This document shows positions 9,514 through 18,458 of a DNA stretch of 64,000 bases, one piece after another. The number at the start of each line of letters is the position of its first letter. Positions within the stretch are counted from its first letter, which is position 1. The position numbers were made by a program, and so were the translations under genes. Source of the DNA: Roseiarcus sp963730555 (GTDB taxonomy: Bacteria; Pseudomonadota; Alphaproteobacteria; Rhizobiales; Beijerinckiaceae); NCBI GenBank assembly GCA_963730555.1, contig CAVSSS010000020.1, forward strand, positions 1 to 64,000, written 5' to 3'. Below the pieces are notes generated by a model. The model saw only the letters and a program-made list of their open reading frames with translations. It was not told the origin of the DNA and searched no databases.

Positions 9514-10393
9514 AAAAGCCTCGTTCAGCAAATATCATACCCCCCCCGCCAGGAAACGCAAGTCGAGATTCGCCGGGGCACAGGCCATGCGCGTCATCGG
9601 ACGAGGTCTCGGCGCGCCTCTCACGAACGCCGTCGAAATCATCGATCCCGATCTTCTCGCTTGGATCGAATTGCGCAGGCCGCGGACCTTAACAAAGGCC
9701 TTTGATCGACCTCACCGAGAGGGGAGACTTAGCCGATATTCGGTCTGGCTTGGAAACCTTGGCGCCGTTCGCCGCGCCGAGCGGCAAAGGTTACCGCTGA
9801 GCCGGCTCCTCCGCCTCCCGGCGGTCCGTGCTCACACCGGTCTTGTCGGCAAGCCAACCTACTCCCCCCTGATGGCCCGCGACGCCGTTCGACGCCTATA
9901 ACGCCAACGGCAACGGCCCTCGCGGGCGCTCTGAGCGCCATTGGCAGAAAGCCAGCCAAGATCAACGAGCGCCCGCGGCTCGTGGCCGCGGTCTCGCTCC
10001 TGCCCGACGCTGACCGGCCGCCTTGGCGGCCCCCGCTGAGGCCCAGGCCGCCAGCCGGAGCGAACCGCCGCCCCGCAGGGCGTAGCACCGGGTGTCACGG
10101 GCCATAGCGAACGCCTGCACGCGGCGCCCTGTGAAACGCCGGTCGTCAAGATCGCGGGCCTCGCCGGCGTCTGTTATTCGCTCGCTTGAGAGGCCACTTT
10201 ATTACGGATTTCGCTTTTCTGCACTTGTGATTTCCAAATCGATGCGCCGATTACTCACGCAAACTCCAGAGCCTTTAAAATAGGGTCGGATTTACCAAAC
10301 CGATGCCAGCTTCACTTGCAAAGGCGAAATCACATGTGCTAGGGCCACATTGGGGAACATCAGGCGGACAAGCCCGGTTCGCCTAGGAGGGGG
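9514..10393. other. Long intergenic region between the XRE gene and the exporter operon
   Basis: This 880-base stretch separates divergent transcription units, so the promoters of both must lie here. Open frames up to about 130 residues exist on both strands but show no domain and have Arg/Pro/Ala-rich shadow-type composition. An A/T-richer part at 10195-10345 just before the exporter would suit its promoter, though I cannot pick -35 and -10 boxes with confidence. Confidence 0.35.
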
Positions 10394-10402
10394 GTGGCGG
10401 CC

Positions 10403-12178
10403 ATGACACTCAGTATCCATCACTCGAAGACCTCCGGTTCTCGATATCAACATCAAGAGGTAATAGCAGCTGGAATTCGAGCGGCGTTGCCCGTCTTCGC
10501 AACCGTGGTCGTGTTTAGTTTTTTTATAAATCTGCTGCTATTTGTTAGCCCTCTCTATATGTTGCAAATATATGATCGAGTTATTAGCAGTCGCAGCGAG
10601 ACAACCCTGCTTAGCTTGACGGTTCTTGCGGCCATCCTTATTGGTGTTTATGCCGCGCTTGAGACCCTCCGATCGCGATTGCTGGTTCGTGCGGGGCTTT
10701 TGCTCGACGAGAAAATCGCTGAGCCTGTTTTTAACGCAGTGCATCGGGGAAACCTCCGTCAACCGGGCGCGAATCACGCGCAAGCCCTCCGCGACGTCGA
10801 CACCGTCCGCGAATTCTTGACCGGCGCCGGACTGATAGCACTTTGCGATGCACCCTGGTTCCCGCTATTTGTTTTCGCCGCCTTTCTGCTGCATCCCTGG
10901 TTCGGTTACATAGCTCTAGGCGCCAGCGCCCTCACGTTGAGCCTCACGCTCCTGAACGAAATCGCGACCAAGAAGTCGCTGAACGCTGCGAGTTGGGCGG
11001 CTACCACGGCCAATCAAACCGCTCAATCGATGTCCCGCAATACGGAAGTGCTCCAGGCGATGGGCATGCTTCGCGCGATCAAAACAAGCTGGACTCAACA
11101 GCACGGAAGCACATTAACTCTTCAGGCTTTGGCTAGCGATCGGGCTGGCGTAATTGTGGCCGGGACCAAATTCTTTCGCATGTTTATGCAAACCGCGATT
11201 CTGGGCACCGGCGCCTACCTGGTAATCCAACGCGAGCTTTCGGCAGGCCAAATGATTGCCGCCTCGATATTGATCGGGCGCGCGATGCAGCCGATCGAAG
11301 TAGTGGTAGGAAACTGGAAAGGATTCGTCGCCGCGCGAAGCGCATTTGGACGCATTCGTGGCCTGTTCTCTCTCACCGGCGCCGAGCCAGAGCGTATGTC
11401 TCTGCCCCGCCCCCAAGGCGCACTGCAGATTGCGGATTTAATTGCGGCTGCGCCCGGTGGCAATTCTCCCATTCTAAAAGGCGTATCGTTCAATCTGGAG
11501 CCGGGCGAAATCATCGGCGTCGTGGGCCCGAGCGCTGCCGGCAAATCGAGCCTGGCGCGCGTTTTAGTCGGGGTTTGGCCAGCTCTGCGCGGCGCTGTGC
11601 GTCTCGACGGTTCCGATCTCTCGCATTGGAATTCAGAGGAACTTGGCCGATACGTCGGGTATTTGCCTCAGGATGTGGAGCTCTTCGCGGGAACGGTCGC
11701 CCAAAATATCGCGCGCTTCCAGGACGTTGACACCGAATCCGTAATTTCGGCTGCTCAATTGGCGGGCTGCCACGATCTTATTCAGCGTCTACCGCTGGGA
11801 TATAATACACAAATCGGCGATGGTGGCCAGGCGCTCTCGGGCGGCCAGCGCCAAAGGATCGGTTTGGCGCGCGCGCTTTACGGCAATCCGAGTCTGATCG
11901 TGCTCGACGAACCTAACGCCAACCTCGATTCGGCCGGCGAGGAGGCGCTGCTTGCCGCCATCCAGAATTTGAAAGCGACGCGCACCACAGCGGCGATTAT
12001 TACGCATAAGGTCAATGTTCTGGCAGGAGTTGATAAGATTTTGATCATGGCGGACGGAACTGTCCAAGCATTTGGAACGCGGGAAACGATTTTGCCGCGG
12101 CTCATTGGGCCGCGCGCCGTTCCGTCCGGCCCCCCGCAGATGGTCGCGGCACCTCAAGTCGCAATGCAACGCGAATGA
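10403..12178 (+). CDS. Type I secretion ABC transporter, permease/ATPase (PrtD/HlyB-like)
   Basis: About 591 residues. The N-terminal half is an ABC exporter membrane domain (ALPVFATVVVFSFFINLLLFV, LYMLQIYDRVISSRSETTLL, ALCDAPWFPLFVFAAFLLHPW). The C-terminal half is the ATPase, with Walker A GPSAAGKSS near 374, signature LSGGQRQR near 478, Walker B LIVLDEPNANLD near 497 and the switch His in ITHK. This is the TIGR01842/PrtD group, which lacks the C39 peptidase domain. It sits in the inner membrane and drives one-step export with an HlyD adaptor and a TolC-like pore. No TolC gene is in the window. AGGAGG lies 11 bases before the ATG at 10403; a GTG at 10394 is too close to it. The gene overlaps hlyD by four bases. 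Confidence 0.93.
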   Translation: MTLSIHHSKTSGSRYQHQEVIAAGIRAALPVFATVVVFSFFINLLLFVSPLYMLQIYDRVISSRSETTLLSLTVLAAILIGVYAALETLRSRLLVRAGLLLDEKIAEPVFNAVHRGNLRQPGANHAQALRDVDTVREFLTGAGLIALCDAPWFPLFVFAAFLLHPWFGYIALGASALTLSLTLLNEIATKKSLNAASWAATTANQTAQSMSRNTEVLQAMGMLRAIKTSWTQQHGSTLTLQALASDRAGVIVAGTKFFRMFMQTAILGTGAYLVIQRELSAGQMIAASILIGRAMQPIEVVVGNWKGFVAARSAFGRIRGLFSLTGAEPERMSLPRPQGALQIADLIAAAPGGNSPILKGVSFNLEPGEIIGVVGPSAAGKSSLARVLVGVWPALRGAVRLDGSDLSHWNSEELGRYVGYLPQDVELFAGTVAQNIARFQDVDTESVISAAQLAGCHDLIQRLPLGYNTQIGDGGQALSGGQRQRIGLARALYGNPSLIVLDEPNANLDSAGEEALLAAIQNLKATRTTAAIITHKVNVLAGVDKILIMADGTVQAFGTRETILPRLIGPRAVPSGPPQMVAAPQVAMQRE

Positions 12179-13500
12179 ATGCCATGAAGAAAGAGCGACC
12201 CAAGCGATCTCCTTCCGAATGGCGGCCAATCGCGATCGCTGGATACACGGTCATCGCGATGACCTTTGGCGTCGCAGGCGTATGGGCTGCGGTCGCCAAG
12301 CTCGATAAAGCAGTCATTGCCACTGGATTTGTCGAAACCGAGACGAACCGGAAGACCGTGCAACATCTGGAAGGGGGAATTGTTCGAGATATACTCGTTA
12401 AAGAAGGCGAGCACGTCGCAGAAGGACAAGTTTTATTCCGTCTTGAACAGGTTCAGGCAGAAGCAAACAACGAACTTCTAAGGAACCAGCTCGACTCCGC
12501 CCGGGCGCTTGAAGCACGTCTTCTCGCAGAGCGAGACGGAGCCAAAGAGATTTCCTGGCCGGTTGAGGTAAAAGACAGGCTCGCGGAGCCTACTCTTTCG
12601 CATATTCTGGACGATCAGATTCATCAATTTGACGAACGCCGTGCGTCTCTTGAAGGGCAGGTAAATATTATGCAGTCGCGTATTGTGCAATTGCAGACTG
12701 AAATTAACGGCATCACCATTGAGAAAACTGCGACAGAGAAGCAAACAGACTATATCAACAAGGAACTCGTTGGCTTGCGCGACCTCGCTGCAAAGAACCT
12801 TGTGCCTGTAACCCGGGTATACGCGATGGAGCGCGAGCGCACCCGACTTGAGGGCGACGTCGGGCGCGGCGTGGCGGATATCGCGAAGGCGCAAAGCTCG
12901 ATTGCGGAAATGAATATGCAAATAAAGCAGCTGAGCCAAAAATTTCAGGAAGAGGTTGCGTCTAGTCTGCTCGATGCGCGTCAAAAAATAGCAGATCTGC
13001 GTGAGCGCTCGTCAATTTCGCAGGATGTCGTCAATCGGTTAGCGATAACTGCGCCACGGGCGGGAACCGTACAGAATTTGAAGGTCTTCACGATCGGCCA
13101 AGTCCTCCGAGGGGGTGAACCGCTTCTCGATATCGTTCCCGAGAACGACGCGCTTGTCGTACACGCTGAGTTCTCAACGGCCGATATTGACAATGTATTC
13201 GCTGGAATGGTGACCGAAATTCGCTTCCCCGCATTTCACTCGCGAACAATTCCCGTCATGCTGGGCAAAATTGAAACGATTTCGCACGATCGCCTGTTAG
13301 ACGAACCGACTCATCAATATTACTACCTCGGTGTCGTTTCACTTAATCGCGCTGACATTCCCGAGGAATACAGATCTCGTGTGCGCGCCGGTATGCCCGC
13401 GGAGATTATAGTATCGTCGGGCGAGCGTACAGTTCTGAACTACCTCGTCGGGCCGCTTTCGAGCTCATTAAGAAAAACCTTCCGCGAACAGCAGGAATGA
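12175..13500 (+). CDS. HlyD-family type I secretion membrane fusion protein
   Basis: The protein has 441 residues and starts in an ATGA overlap with the ABC gene, so the two are coupled. One N-terminal membrane segment (about 20-42) is followed by the biotinyl-lipoyl half-motif (TGFVETETNRKTVQHLEGGI, then VKEGEHVAEGQVLFRL). A long coiled-coil hairpin spans about 90-280, and the second half-motif is ITAPRAGTVQNLKVFTIGQV. The C-terminal beta-barrel ends with RAGMPAEIIVSSGERTVLNYLVGP, the HlyD/PrtE signature. It bridges the inner-membrane ABC protein and the outer-membrane pore. It appears intact and of normal length. Confidence 0.94.
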   Translation: MNAMKKERPKRSPSEWRPIAIAGYTVIAMTFGVAGVWAAVAKLDKAVIATGFVETETNRKTVQHLEGGIVRDILVKEGEHVAEGQVLFRLEQVQAEANNELLRNQLDSARALEARLLAERDGAKEISWPVEVKDRLAEPTLSHILDDQIHQFDERRASLEGQVNIMQSRIVQLQTEINGITIEKTATEKQTDYINKELVGLRDLAAKNLVPVTRVYAMERERTRLEGDVGRGVADIAKAQSSIAEMNMQIKQLSQKFQEEVASSLLDARQKIADLRERSSISQDVVNRLAITAPRAGTVQNLKVFTIGQVLRGGEPLLDIVPENDALVVHAEFSTADIDNVFAGMVTEIRFPAFHSRTIPVMLGKIETISHDRLLDEPTHQYYYLGVVSLNRADIPEEYRSRVRAGMPAEIIVSSGERTVLNYLVGPLSSSLRKTFREQQE

Positions 13501-13595
13501 TTAGGAGTTTGTGGGGCCTTCGCCCGGCCGAAGAACGTTGGAGGGAGATGTTCCTACCGCGTGCCTACCGGGGACTGGCGTATGGCAAATGAGTT

Positions 13596-14258
13596 ATGAC
13601 AGGACGCGTCACTGGTTGCGGAGGTGCCCAACGTGATGGCGAGACTTTCGGCTCAGCGTATGACGGAGAGCGAGCAAAGGCTTTGGCCAGCGATGATCAT
13701 GCATTGCTGCAGAACTACTACGGTCAGTCCGGAACGCGCTTCGCGGGTCTGATGAATATAGTTGAATTTGGACTGACCCTAACCCATGGATCCGACTGGC
13801 TTGCGGAAAGGGGAGCAGCCCTTATCATAACCGACATTGTCGCCCCCGTAGTTTATGTGGCCCGCGATCGTTTAAAATCAAAGTCCATCTCGAATATAAC
13901 GTTTAGCATCCTATACAATCGGAACGACATTGCGTTGCTGCCGATGTGCAATCTCCTCTATTCCGTCCTATCTCTTCGACTTAGTCAAGCAACAATTCTA
14001 GCACAGGTTCTTGCACTTCTCGTTAACAGAGTTGCCCCGGGTGGTATTGTTTTACTTCGGGCACCGACACAACATAGGCTCTATCAGTTTATGCTTCCCG
14101 GCACCGAAACCGCCAACGAGTTGAACATTATTCCTCAATGGAAAATATTTGAATTGTTCGAGTCCAATGGCTTCTCGCTCATCCTCGTCCAGGACGACCC
14201 CCTTCTTCGAACGGCCGACGTTTTGTATACGACGGTCTTGGCGCGACGCCGCAGTTGA
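13596..14258 (+). CDS. Putative SAM-dependent methyltransferase-like protein, degenerate
   Basis: This 220-residue protein follows hlyD by 95 bases. Its middle and end resemble the second half of a class I methyltransferase fold: an alternating strand/helix pattern with DIALLPMCNLLYSVLSL, VAPGGIVLLRAP (a GG-type turn before a strand), and FELFESNGFSLILVQDD. A clear GxGxG SAM loop is not visible in the N-terminal part, so it may be a fragment or a remote member. It begins the glycan/methyltransferase stretch and is unlikely to belong to the secretion operon. The start is uncertain. Confidence 0.5.
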   Translation: MTGRVTGCGGAQRDGETFGSAYDGERAKALASDDHALLQNYYGQSGTRFAGLMNIVEFGLTLTHGSDWLAERGAALIITDIVAPVVYVARDRLKSKSISNITFSILYNRNDIALLPMCNLLYSVLSLRLSQATILAQVLALLVNRVAPGGIVLLRAPTQHRLYQFMLPGTETANELNIIPQWKIFELFESNGFSLILVQDDPLLRTADVLYTTVLARRRS

Positions 14259-14404
14259 AGTACGCACAGGTGAAACTTTTGCTTTTACTCCTGAAACCAG
14301 AATAATATCAACGCGAATGGCACCCACCCCGTAGAGCTTGTAATTGTTAAAGATTCACATGACCCGACGCGAAGGGAAAAAGAGGTTTTGTGCACGGGAC
14401 GCGT

Positions 14405-15412
14405 TTATCTCCGCTGGAGCCAAAGAGCTCCGCCACTATTTCTCAAGAAGTTTGGATATGACGCAGCAATCAATTTTCTTTCCGTCTTAGCAAAGTAGTC
14501 ATTGAAAAACACAACGCGCCAGTCATCGTTATTAGTCAGAAACGCTCGAATTGCATATAACTCGTTCCATGATCTGTTTTCGTTGACCGCCCATAATCGC
14601 GGATATTCGAATGGCCAAAAAATGTCATGGAAATGAACCAGGACCCCGTGGGCGAGGCGAGGCAATACCTCAAACAATTCAAAACAGACATCACTCCCGG
14701 TGCGTAAGACGTGCGTAGAGTCTATAAAAAGGATGTCCTCTGCCTCAAGGGTTTTGAAAGCAGAAAGAGGAACTTGCTGAATTGGCATCTCAATAATGCG
14801 CACGTTTTTCGTTAGCTTTCCTATAAGAGAGTTAAGTAACTGCGGGTAGGGATCTACAAAAGTGAATTCGCATTCGTTTTTGAAATATCTGTCCGCCGTA
14901 TCGAGGGCACATGCGGACGACCAGCCGCTGCCCACTTCTATTACCCTCCGTGGTTGGTGACTGCGGAGCATTGCGTAAAGAATACTTCCGTCACCCCATG
15001 AGTAAGAGGGGTTTTCGAATCCGTACCGAAAACCAGGCACCTTGAATTGAGAGAAAGGAATATTATCGAGAAATGGCAATAAACTGTCCCATTTTTCAAT
15101 CATTTGCTCTCCGTCTATGTTGATCCCGTTGAGAAACAAGGGCATTGGAATGGCTTCCAGTCGAGAGAGATGTCGGTCCGCTTCGGCAGGATCAACGATA
15201 GGCGAAAAGAAATGGCCTGGAGGCACATATAAAGTGTGCGGCGCCATCGAGGCGTTTCGCAATTCACCGCGCTCTTTTAACGCCTGATCTCTCTCGAGAC
15301 GCGCCTGATCTCGCTCGAGACGCGCCTGATCTCGCTCGAGACGCGCCTGGTTCCTCTGAAGAAATGGACGCCCGATGAGAGGAAGGTGATAATGGAGTTT
15401 AAAACGGGCCAT
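14405..15412 (-). CDS. Class I SAM-dependent methyltransferase with N-terminal heptad repeats
   Basis: The protein has 335 residues. After a basic N-terminus, residues about 20-47 are a tandem heptad (RLERDQA, repeated three times with variant copies on either side), likely a short coiled coil. The methyltransferase domain follows: RRVIEVGSGWSSACALD near 154 is the SAM loop, then FTFVDPYPQLL, EDILFIDSTHVLRTGSDV and GVLVHFHDIFWPFEYP, the pattern of the Methyltransf_24 family that often modifies surface sugars. It is convergent with the preceding gene and bounded upstream by IS debris. Substrate unknown; O-methylation of a glycan is inferred from the neighbourhood. Confidence 0.85.
   Translation of the reverse strand: MARFKLHYHLPLIGRPFLQRNQARLERDQARLERDQARLERDQALKERGELRNASMAPHTLYVPPGHFFSPIVDPAEADRHLSRLEAIPMPLFLNGINIDGEQMIEKWDSLLPFLDNIPFSQFKVPGFRYGFENPSYSWGDGSILYAMLRSHQPRRVIEVGSGWSSACALDTADRYFKNECEFTFVDPYPQLLNSLIGKLTKNVRIIEMPIQQVPLSAFKTLEAEDILFIDSTHVLRTGSDVCFELFEVLPRLAHGVLVHFHDIFWPFEYPRLWAVNENRSWNELYAIRAFLTNNDDWRVVFFNDYFAKTERKLIAASYPNFLRNSGGALWLQRR
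15281..15350 (-). repeat. Tandem 21-bp coding repeat
   Basis: A 21-bp unit (CGCCTGATCTCGCTCGAGAC plus one base on the plus strand) recurs about three times with slight changes at 15281-15350. It encodes RLERDQA heptads in the methyltransferase N-terminus. Such exact coding repeats can change copy number by slippage without breaking the frame. Confidence 0.75.
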
Positions 15413-15750
15413 CTAAATTCCAATTCAAGTGATCGGATTTTCTTGCGCTAGCGCACTATTCCCGCAATTCCCTATCCCAGCGAAGAGGCCTTCTCCAGGT
15501 CTCGGCGTCAGCGCGCTGAATGTTGAGTTATGGCGGCTTCGGGATTCCCTTTGGCGCCGCCATGCTGGATTTCGCCGACGACCTGCGGAGCTTCTACCAT
15601 TTCGCCGCGATCGATGACCATCGCGGGCGTTGGCGCACCTCCCGCCCGCGGCTCGAGGTGCTGCTTCCCGGTTGCTGTGACCCCCGACATTCATCCAATT
15701 GGGGCTAGAGTCGCGGGTTTGATTGGTCCGCTACCCAACGTTGGACCGCC
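15413..15750. other. Degenerate region with no intact gene
   Basis: This stretch between the methyltransferase and the IS3 remnant has short overlapping frames on both strands, none with a start and domain I can support. It contains, at 15672-15712, a sequence that recurs at 29193-29232 and on the minus strand reads WMNVGGHSN in both places. It is probably leftover DNA from an older mobile element. Confidence 0.4.
15672..15712 (+). repeat. Copy 1 of a ~40-bp repeat (second copy at 29193-29232)
   Basis: The block runs from TTGCTGTG through CCCCCGAC, TTCATCCAAT and AGAGTC. The copy 13.5 kb away has the same order and orientation with about four substitutions and one base deleted. The two copies bracket the IS3-to-IS630 part of the glycan locus. 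Whether this is a mobile-element remnant or a recombination site is not decided by the sequence. Confidence 0.6.
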
Positions 15751-16005
15751 GGAAGGTAGAGTTTTCCCGGTTTATGTCACGTCGGCGGGCTGGGTGCGCC
15801 GGCGGGAGTTATGAGGGAAACCGGGGGCCTGTTGCCGATCGCCCCATGCGGCCGAACCTCGTTGTAGTCCTTGCGCCAATCCTCCAACTTTTTGCGGGCG
15901 TCGGCAAGCGTAAGGAACCAGTGGGCATTCAGGCACTCGGTCTTAGGCAGCAAATGCACCAAGATTCGGATTGCTCCTGGGCGGCTGAAGCCGGATGTTT
16001 AAGTC

Positions 16006-16473
16006 ATGACAGAACCGTTGATTATTCAGTCGCTCAAAGACAAGCGCGGGGAGATCCATGGGCGGATCGCAGCCTATCAGGCGCAGATCGCGCAGGCGAA
16101 ACATGACCTGGCCCATATCAATGCATCGATCCGGCTGTTTACCGACCCCGAGCATCAACGGGCGCGGTATATGGTCAGCCACGGCTTTTTCAAGAAGGGC
16201 GAGATCGCCGATATCTGCCTGCGCCATCTCGAGATCGATGGCGAGATGTCCACACGGGAACTAGCCGAGCGGGTGATGATCGAGCGCAAGCTGGATGCGA
16301 CGGACACGACGCTCAGAAATTCGGTCGTCTTCAAGGTCGTCCAGTCCCTTCGTCATGCGGCCAGACGCCAGCTGGTTCGCATGGTCGAGAAGCGCAAAGG
16401 GATTTGTCACTGGGTGGCCGGCGACGCCGTTACGCTGCGCGTCGTTGCCAATAGCCGGACCACGTCCGGCTGA
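16006..16473 (+). CDS. IS1595-carried accessory protein, 155 aa, unknown function
   Basis: This 155-residue protein is encoded inside the IS1595-family element, opposite to the transposase and overlapping its 3' end by 44 bases. Residues about 1-45 form a probable coiled coil (KDKRGEIHGRIAAYQAQIAQAKHDLAHINASIRL). A helical domain with ISTREL-like winged-helix features follows (GEMSTRELAERVMIERKLD, TLRNSVVFKVVQSLRHAARRQLV), ending in a short strand region (KRKGICHWVAG). A winged-helix DNA-binding role is possible but inferred. ATG at 16006 is the first start after the terminal repeat. I do not recognise a named family. Confidence 0.7.
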   Translation: MTEPLIIQSLKDKRGEIHGRIAAYQAQIAQAKHDLAHINASIRLFTDPEHQRARYMVSHGFFKKGEIADICLRHLEIDGEMSTRELAERVMIERKLDATDTTLRNSVVFKVVQSLRHAARRQLVRMVEKRKGICHWVAGDAVTLRVVANSRTTSG

Positions 16474-17392
16474 TTGGAGCGGCGAGCGCATCAAGGATCA
16501 ACCGATCAGCCAGCATGCCGTTGCTCTCCCTGCCGTGGTCCTCGAGCCAAGCGGCATGAGCGGCATAGGCGCTGAGATATTTGCCGCTCACCGCGTGATG
16601 CTGGCCGCGGATCATTCGGCGCAGGCGGGAGAAATAGCTTTCGGCGAGATTGGTGTGGACGCCATTCTCGCTATAGGCCTCGGAATGATTGACCCGCTTG
16701 AGTTCAAAGCCGCTTGCCAACAAATCCCAATGGGCCACTTCGTCCGCCGACAGGATCGAACCTGGTTCCACCCGCGCATTGGCAAACTCAACGCCCTCAG
16801 CCTCGCGCAGAAAGCTCCGCGTCAGGGTGCGGCCGCCGCGCTGACGCAGCACAATCACGACCCTTCGCTTGCTGCTACGGTTCTTTAAAAGCCGGCGATC
16901 GATACGATCCTTCGTGGCGTTGGTGGGACGGACATGACCACCAAAATAGGCGCCGTCGATCTCAACCTCGCCAGCAAGCCGTGCCTCGGCGGTTTCATGC
17001 GCCATAGCCTCGCGCAGCTTGTGCATCAAGATGAAGGCGGTCTTGTACTGGACATCGAGATCGCGACTGAACTGCACCGCCGACAAGCCCTTCGAGGCGT
17101 TTACGAACAGACAGATCGCGCCGAGAAGGTCAACGAAGGAGAGCTTGTGCGAGGCGAAGATTGTGCCGGAGGTGGCGCTGAACTGATGGTGGCACGCCGC
17201 GCATTTGAACCGACGGCGCGCCTTCAGATCATAGGCCTCGAGGCAGCCGCATCTTGGGCAGACCGGCGATCCATTCGTCTCAGGCCAGCGCAAGGCGCAA
17301 AATCGCCGATAGGCCTTCTGCTCGCCGCCGGCATAAATTGACCTGACCGAAAGCGTACGCGCTGCCGCTGATAGGAGGAAATGCTGCGCCAT
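16430..17392 (-). CDS. IS1595-family transposase (ISXO2-like)
   Basis: The protein has 320 residues. An N-terminal zinc ribbon is clear (CPRCG and CAACH at about 45-68, followed by FSATSGTIFASHKLS). The ISXO2-like DDE domain follows: VQYKTAFILMHKLREAM, the first Asp in GEVEIDGAYFGGHVRP, the second in SILSADEVAHW, and a late NHSEAYSENGVHTNLAESYFSRLRRMIRGQHH block. This domain order is normal for the family and the frame is intact. The gene lies within perfect terminal repeats, so the element could still be active. Confidence 0.93.
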   Translation of the reverse strand: MAQHFLLSAAARTLSVRSIYAGGEQKAYRRFCALRWPETNGSPVCPRCGCLEAYDLKARRRFKCAACHHQFSATSGTIFASHKLSFVDLLGAICLFVNASKGLSAVQFSRDLDVQYKTAFILMHKLREAMAHETAEARLAGEVEIDGAYFGGHVRPTNATKDRIDRRLLKNRSSKRRVVIVLRQRGGRTLTRSFLREAEGVEFANARVEPGSILSADEVAHWDLLASGFELKRVNHSEAYSENGVHTNLAESYFSRLRRMIRGQHHAVSGKYLSAYAAHAAWLEDHGRESNGMLADRLILDALAAPISRTWSGYWQRRAA

Positions 17393-18191
17393 TTGCTCTT
17401 GGCTCGTGAATCAATGTTCACTATATGTTCTCAATGCCAAAAAGGCAATATTGCGCTTCCACATCAGGCTTCCATGAAGCGAATTGGTGCATTTGCTGCC
17501 TAAGACCGCAGGCACTCGGCTCGCAGACGGCCATTGAACGCTTCGATGAAGGCGTTGTCGGTTGGCTTGCCAGGCCGTGAGAAGTCCAGGGTCACGCCCC
17601 TCGTATAGGCCCAGAGATCGAGGTCCCGGCTGACAAACTCGGAACCTTGGTCGACCCAAATCGTCTTCGGATAGCCCATTGCGTCGCAAACTCGTTCCAG
17701 GGTCGCGACAACGTCTTCGGCCCGATAGCTGAACCTCGGATCAATCGCAGGCGAGAAACGGCTGAACGTGTCCACGACGGTGAGGACGCGGATCTTCTGA
17801 CCGGTAGCCAATTGGTCATGGACGAAGTCCATGGCCCAGACCTCGTTGGATGTGGAAGCTGCGCGACGATCGTCGCGCAGCTTCGCCTTCACTCTTCTCT
17901 TCGGCGTCTTGTTGCGCAGTTGCAGGCCCAATTCGTTGTAAATCCGATGGGTCTTCTTCAAATTGATCTCCCATCCCTCGCGCCTCAAAAGAACATGGAC
18001 GCGCCGATAGCCGTACCGGACCCGGGTAGCGCAAATCTCTTTGATCCGAGCTTCGAGACCGGCCTGCTCGCGGCGACGGGATCTGTAATGATAGGTCGAA
18101 CGATCGAACTCCAGGACGCCGCACGCGCGCCTGATCGATACGCCCCATTCGTCACAGACCGTCGTCGCCAGCTCGCGCTTGCGAACAGGCC

Positions 18192-18458
18192 TCAGATTTT
18201 TCGGCGGATGACGTCCTGAAGCATCTCACGATCCAGCGACAGATCCGCCACGATCTTCTTCAGCTTCGCGTTCTCGTCCTCGAGCTGTTTCAGCCGCCGC
18301 ATCTCCGGCGGCTGCAGGCCCTCGTACTTCTTCTTCCAATTGAAGTAGGTCGCCTGGCTGATTCCAGCCTTCCGGCAGATGTCGGCAACCGGAACGCCAT
18401 CGTTCCCCTGCCGGAGAATGAACGCCTTCTGGGCGTCCGAGAACTGTGATGCTTTCAT
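18192..18458 (-). CDS. IS3-family OrfA (helix-turn-helix)
   Basis: An 88-residue protein of the transposase_8 family. The helix-turn-helix is at about 5-45 (FSDAQKAFILRQGNDGVPVA, ISQATYFNWKKKYEG), then a leucine-zipper-like helix (LKQLEDENAKLKKIVADLSLDREML) that in IS3 elements mediates multimerisation. The gene is intact. It would normally be joined to OrfB by a -1 ribosomal frameshift, but OrfB here is split, so this ORF can now only make the DNA-binding part. Confidence 0.92.
   Translation of the reverse strand: MKASQFSDAQKAFILRQGNDGVPVADICRKAGISQATYFNWKKKYEGLQPPEMRRLKQLEDENAKLKKIVADLSLDREMLQDVIRRKI

Larger units (their letters stand above)
15938..17508. mobile_element. IS1595-family insertion sequence with intact ends and target duplication
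   Basis: The element is 1571 bp. Terminal inverted repeats of 25 bp match perfectly: CGGTCTTAGGCAGC... at 15938-15962 and its complement at 17484-17508. The flanking 8 bp CAGGCACT is duplicated at 15930-15937 and 17509-17516. Removing the element plus one copy restores the IS3 orfB frame. It carries the transposase and a convergent 155-aa accessory ORF. The perfect ends suggest a recent arrival. Confidence 0.93.
15777..18195 (-). pseudogene. IS3 OrfB transposase (rve), split by IS1595 insertion
   Basis: The N-terminal part runs on the minus strand from about 18195 (RPVRKRELATTVCDEWGVS) to 17509. It includes GYRRVHVLLRREGW, the integrase core EVWAMDFVHDQL with its first catalytic Asp, VVDTFSRFSPAI, and IWVDQGSEF with the second Asp, and breaks at EAFNGRLRAECL. 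The C-terminal part resumes at 15937 and ends at 15777: ECLNAHWFLTLADARKKLEDW, then NEVRPHGAIGNRPPVSLI. Joining the halves across the 8-bp duplication restores a continuous IS407-type OrfB. The two remnants are therefore one gene, 1.57 kb apart. Confidence 0.9.

Noticed and set aside
9506..9901. 131-residue plus-strand frame after the XRE gene
   Set aside because: Starts inside the XRE gene region, Arg-rich, no domain.
15281..15350. CRISPR-like repeats
   Set aside because: The 21-bp units are contiguous without spacers and lie in frame inside a coding region.
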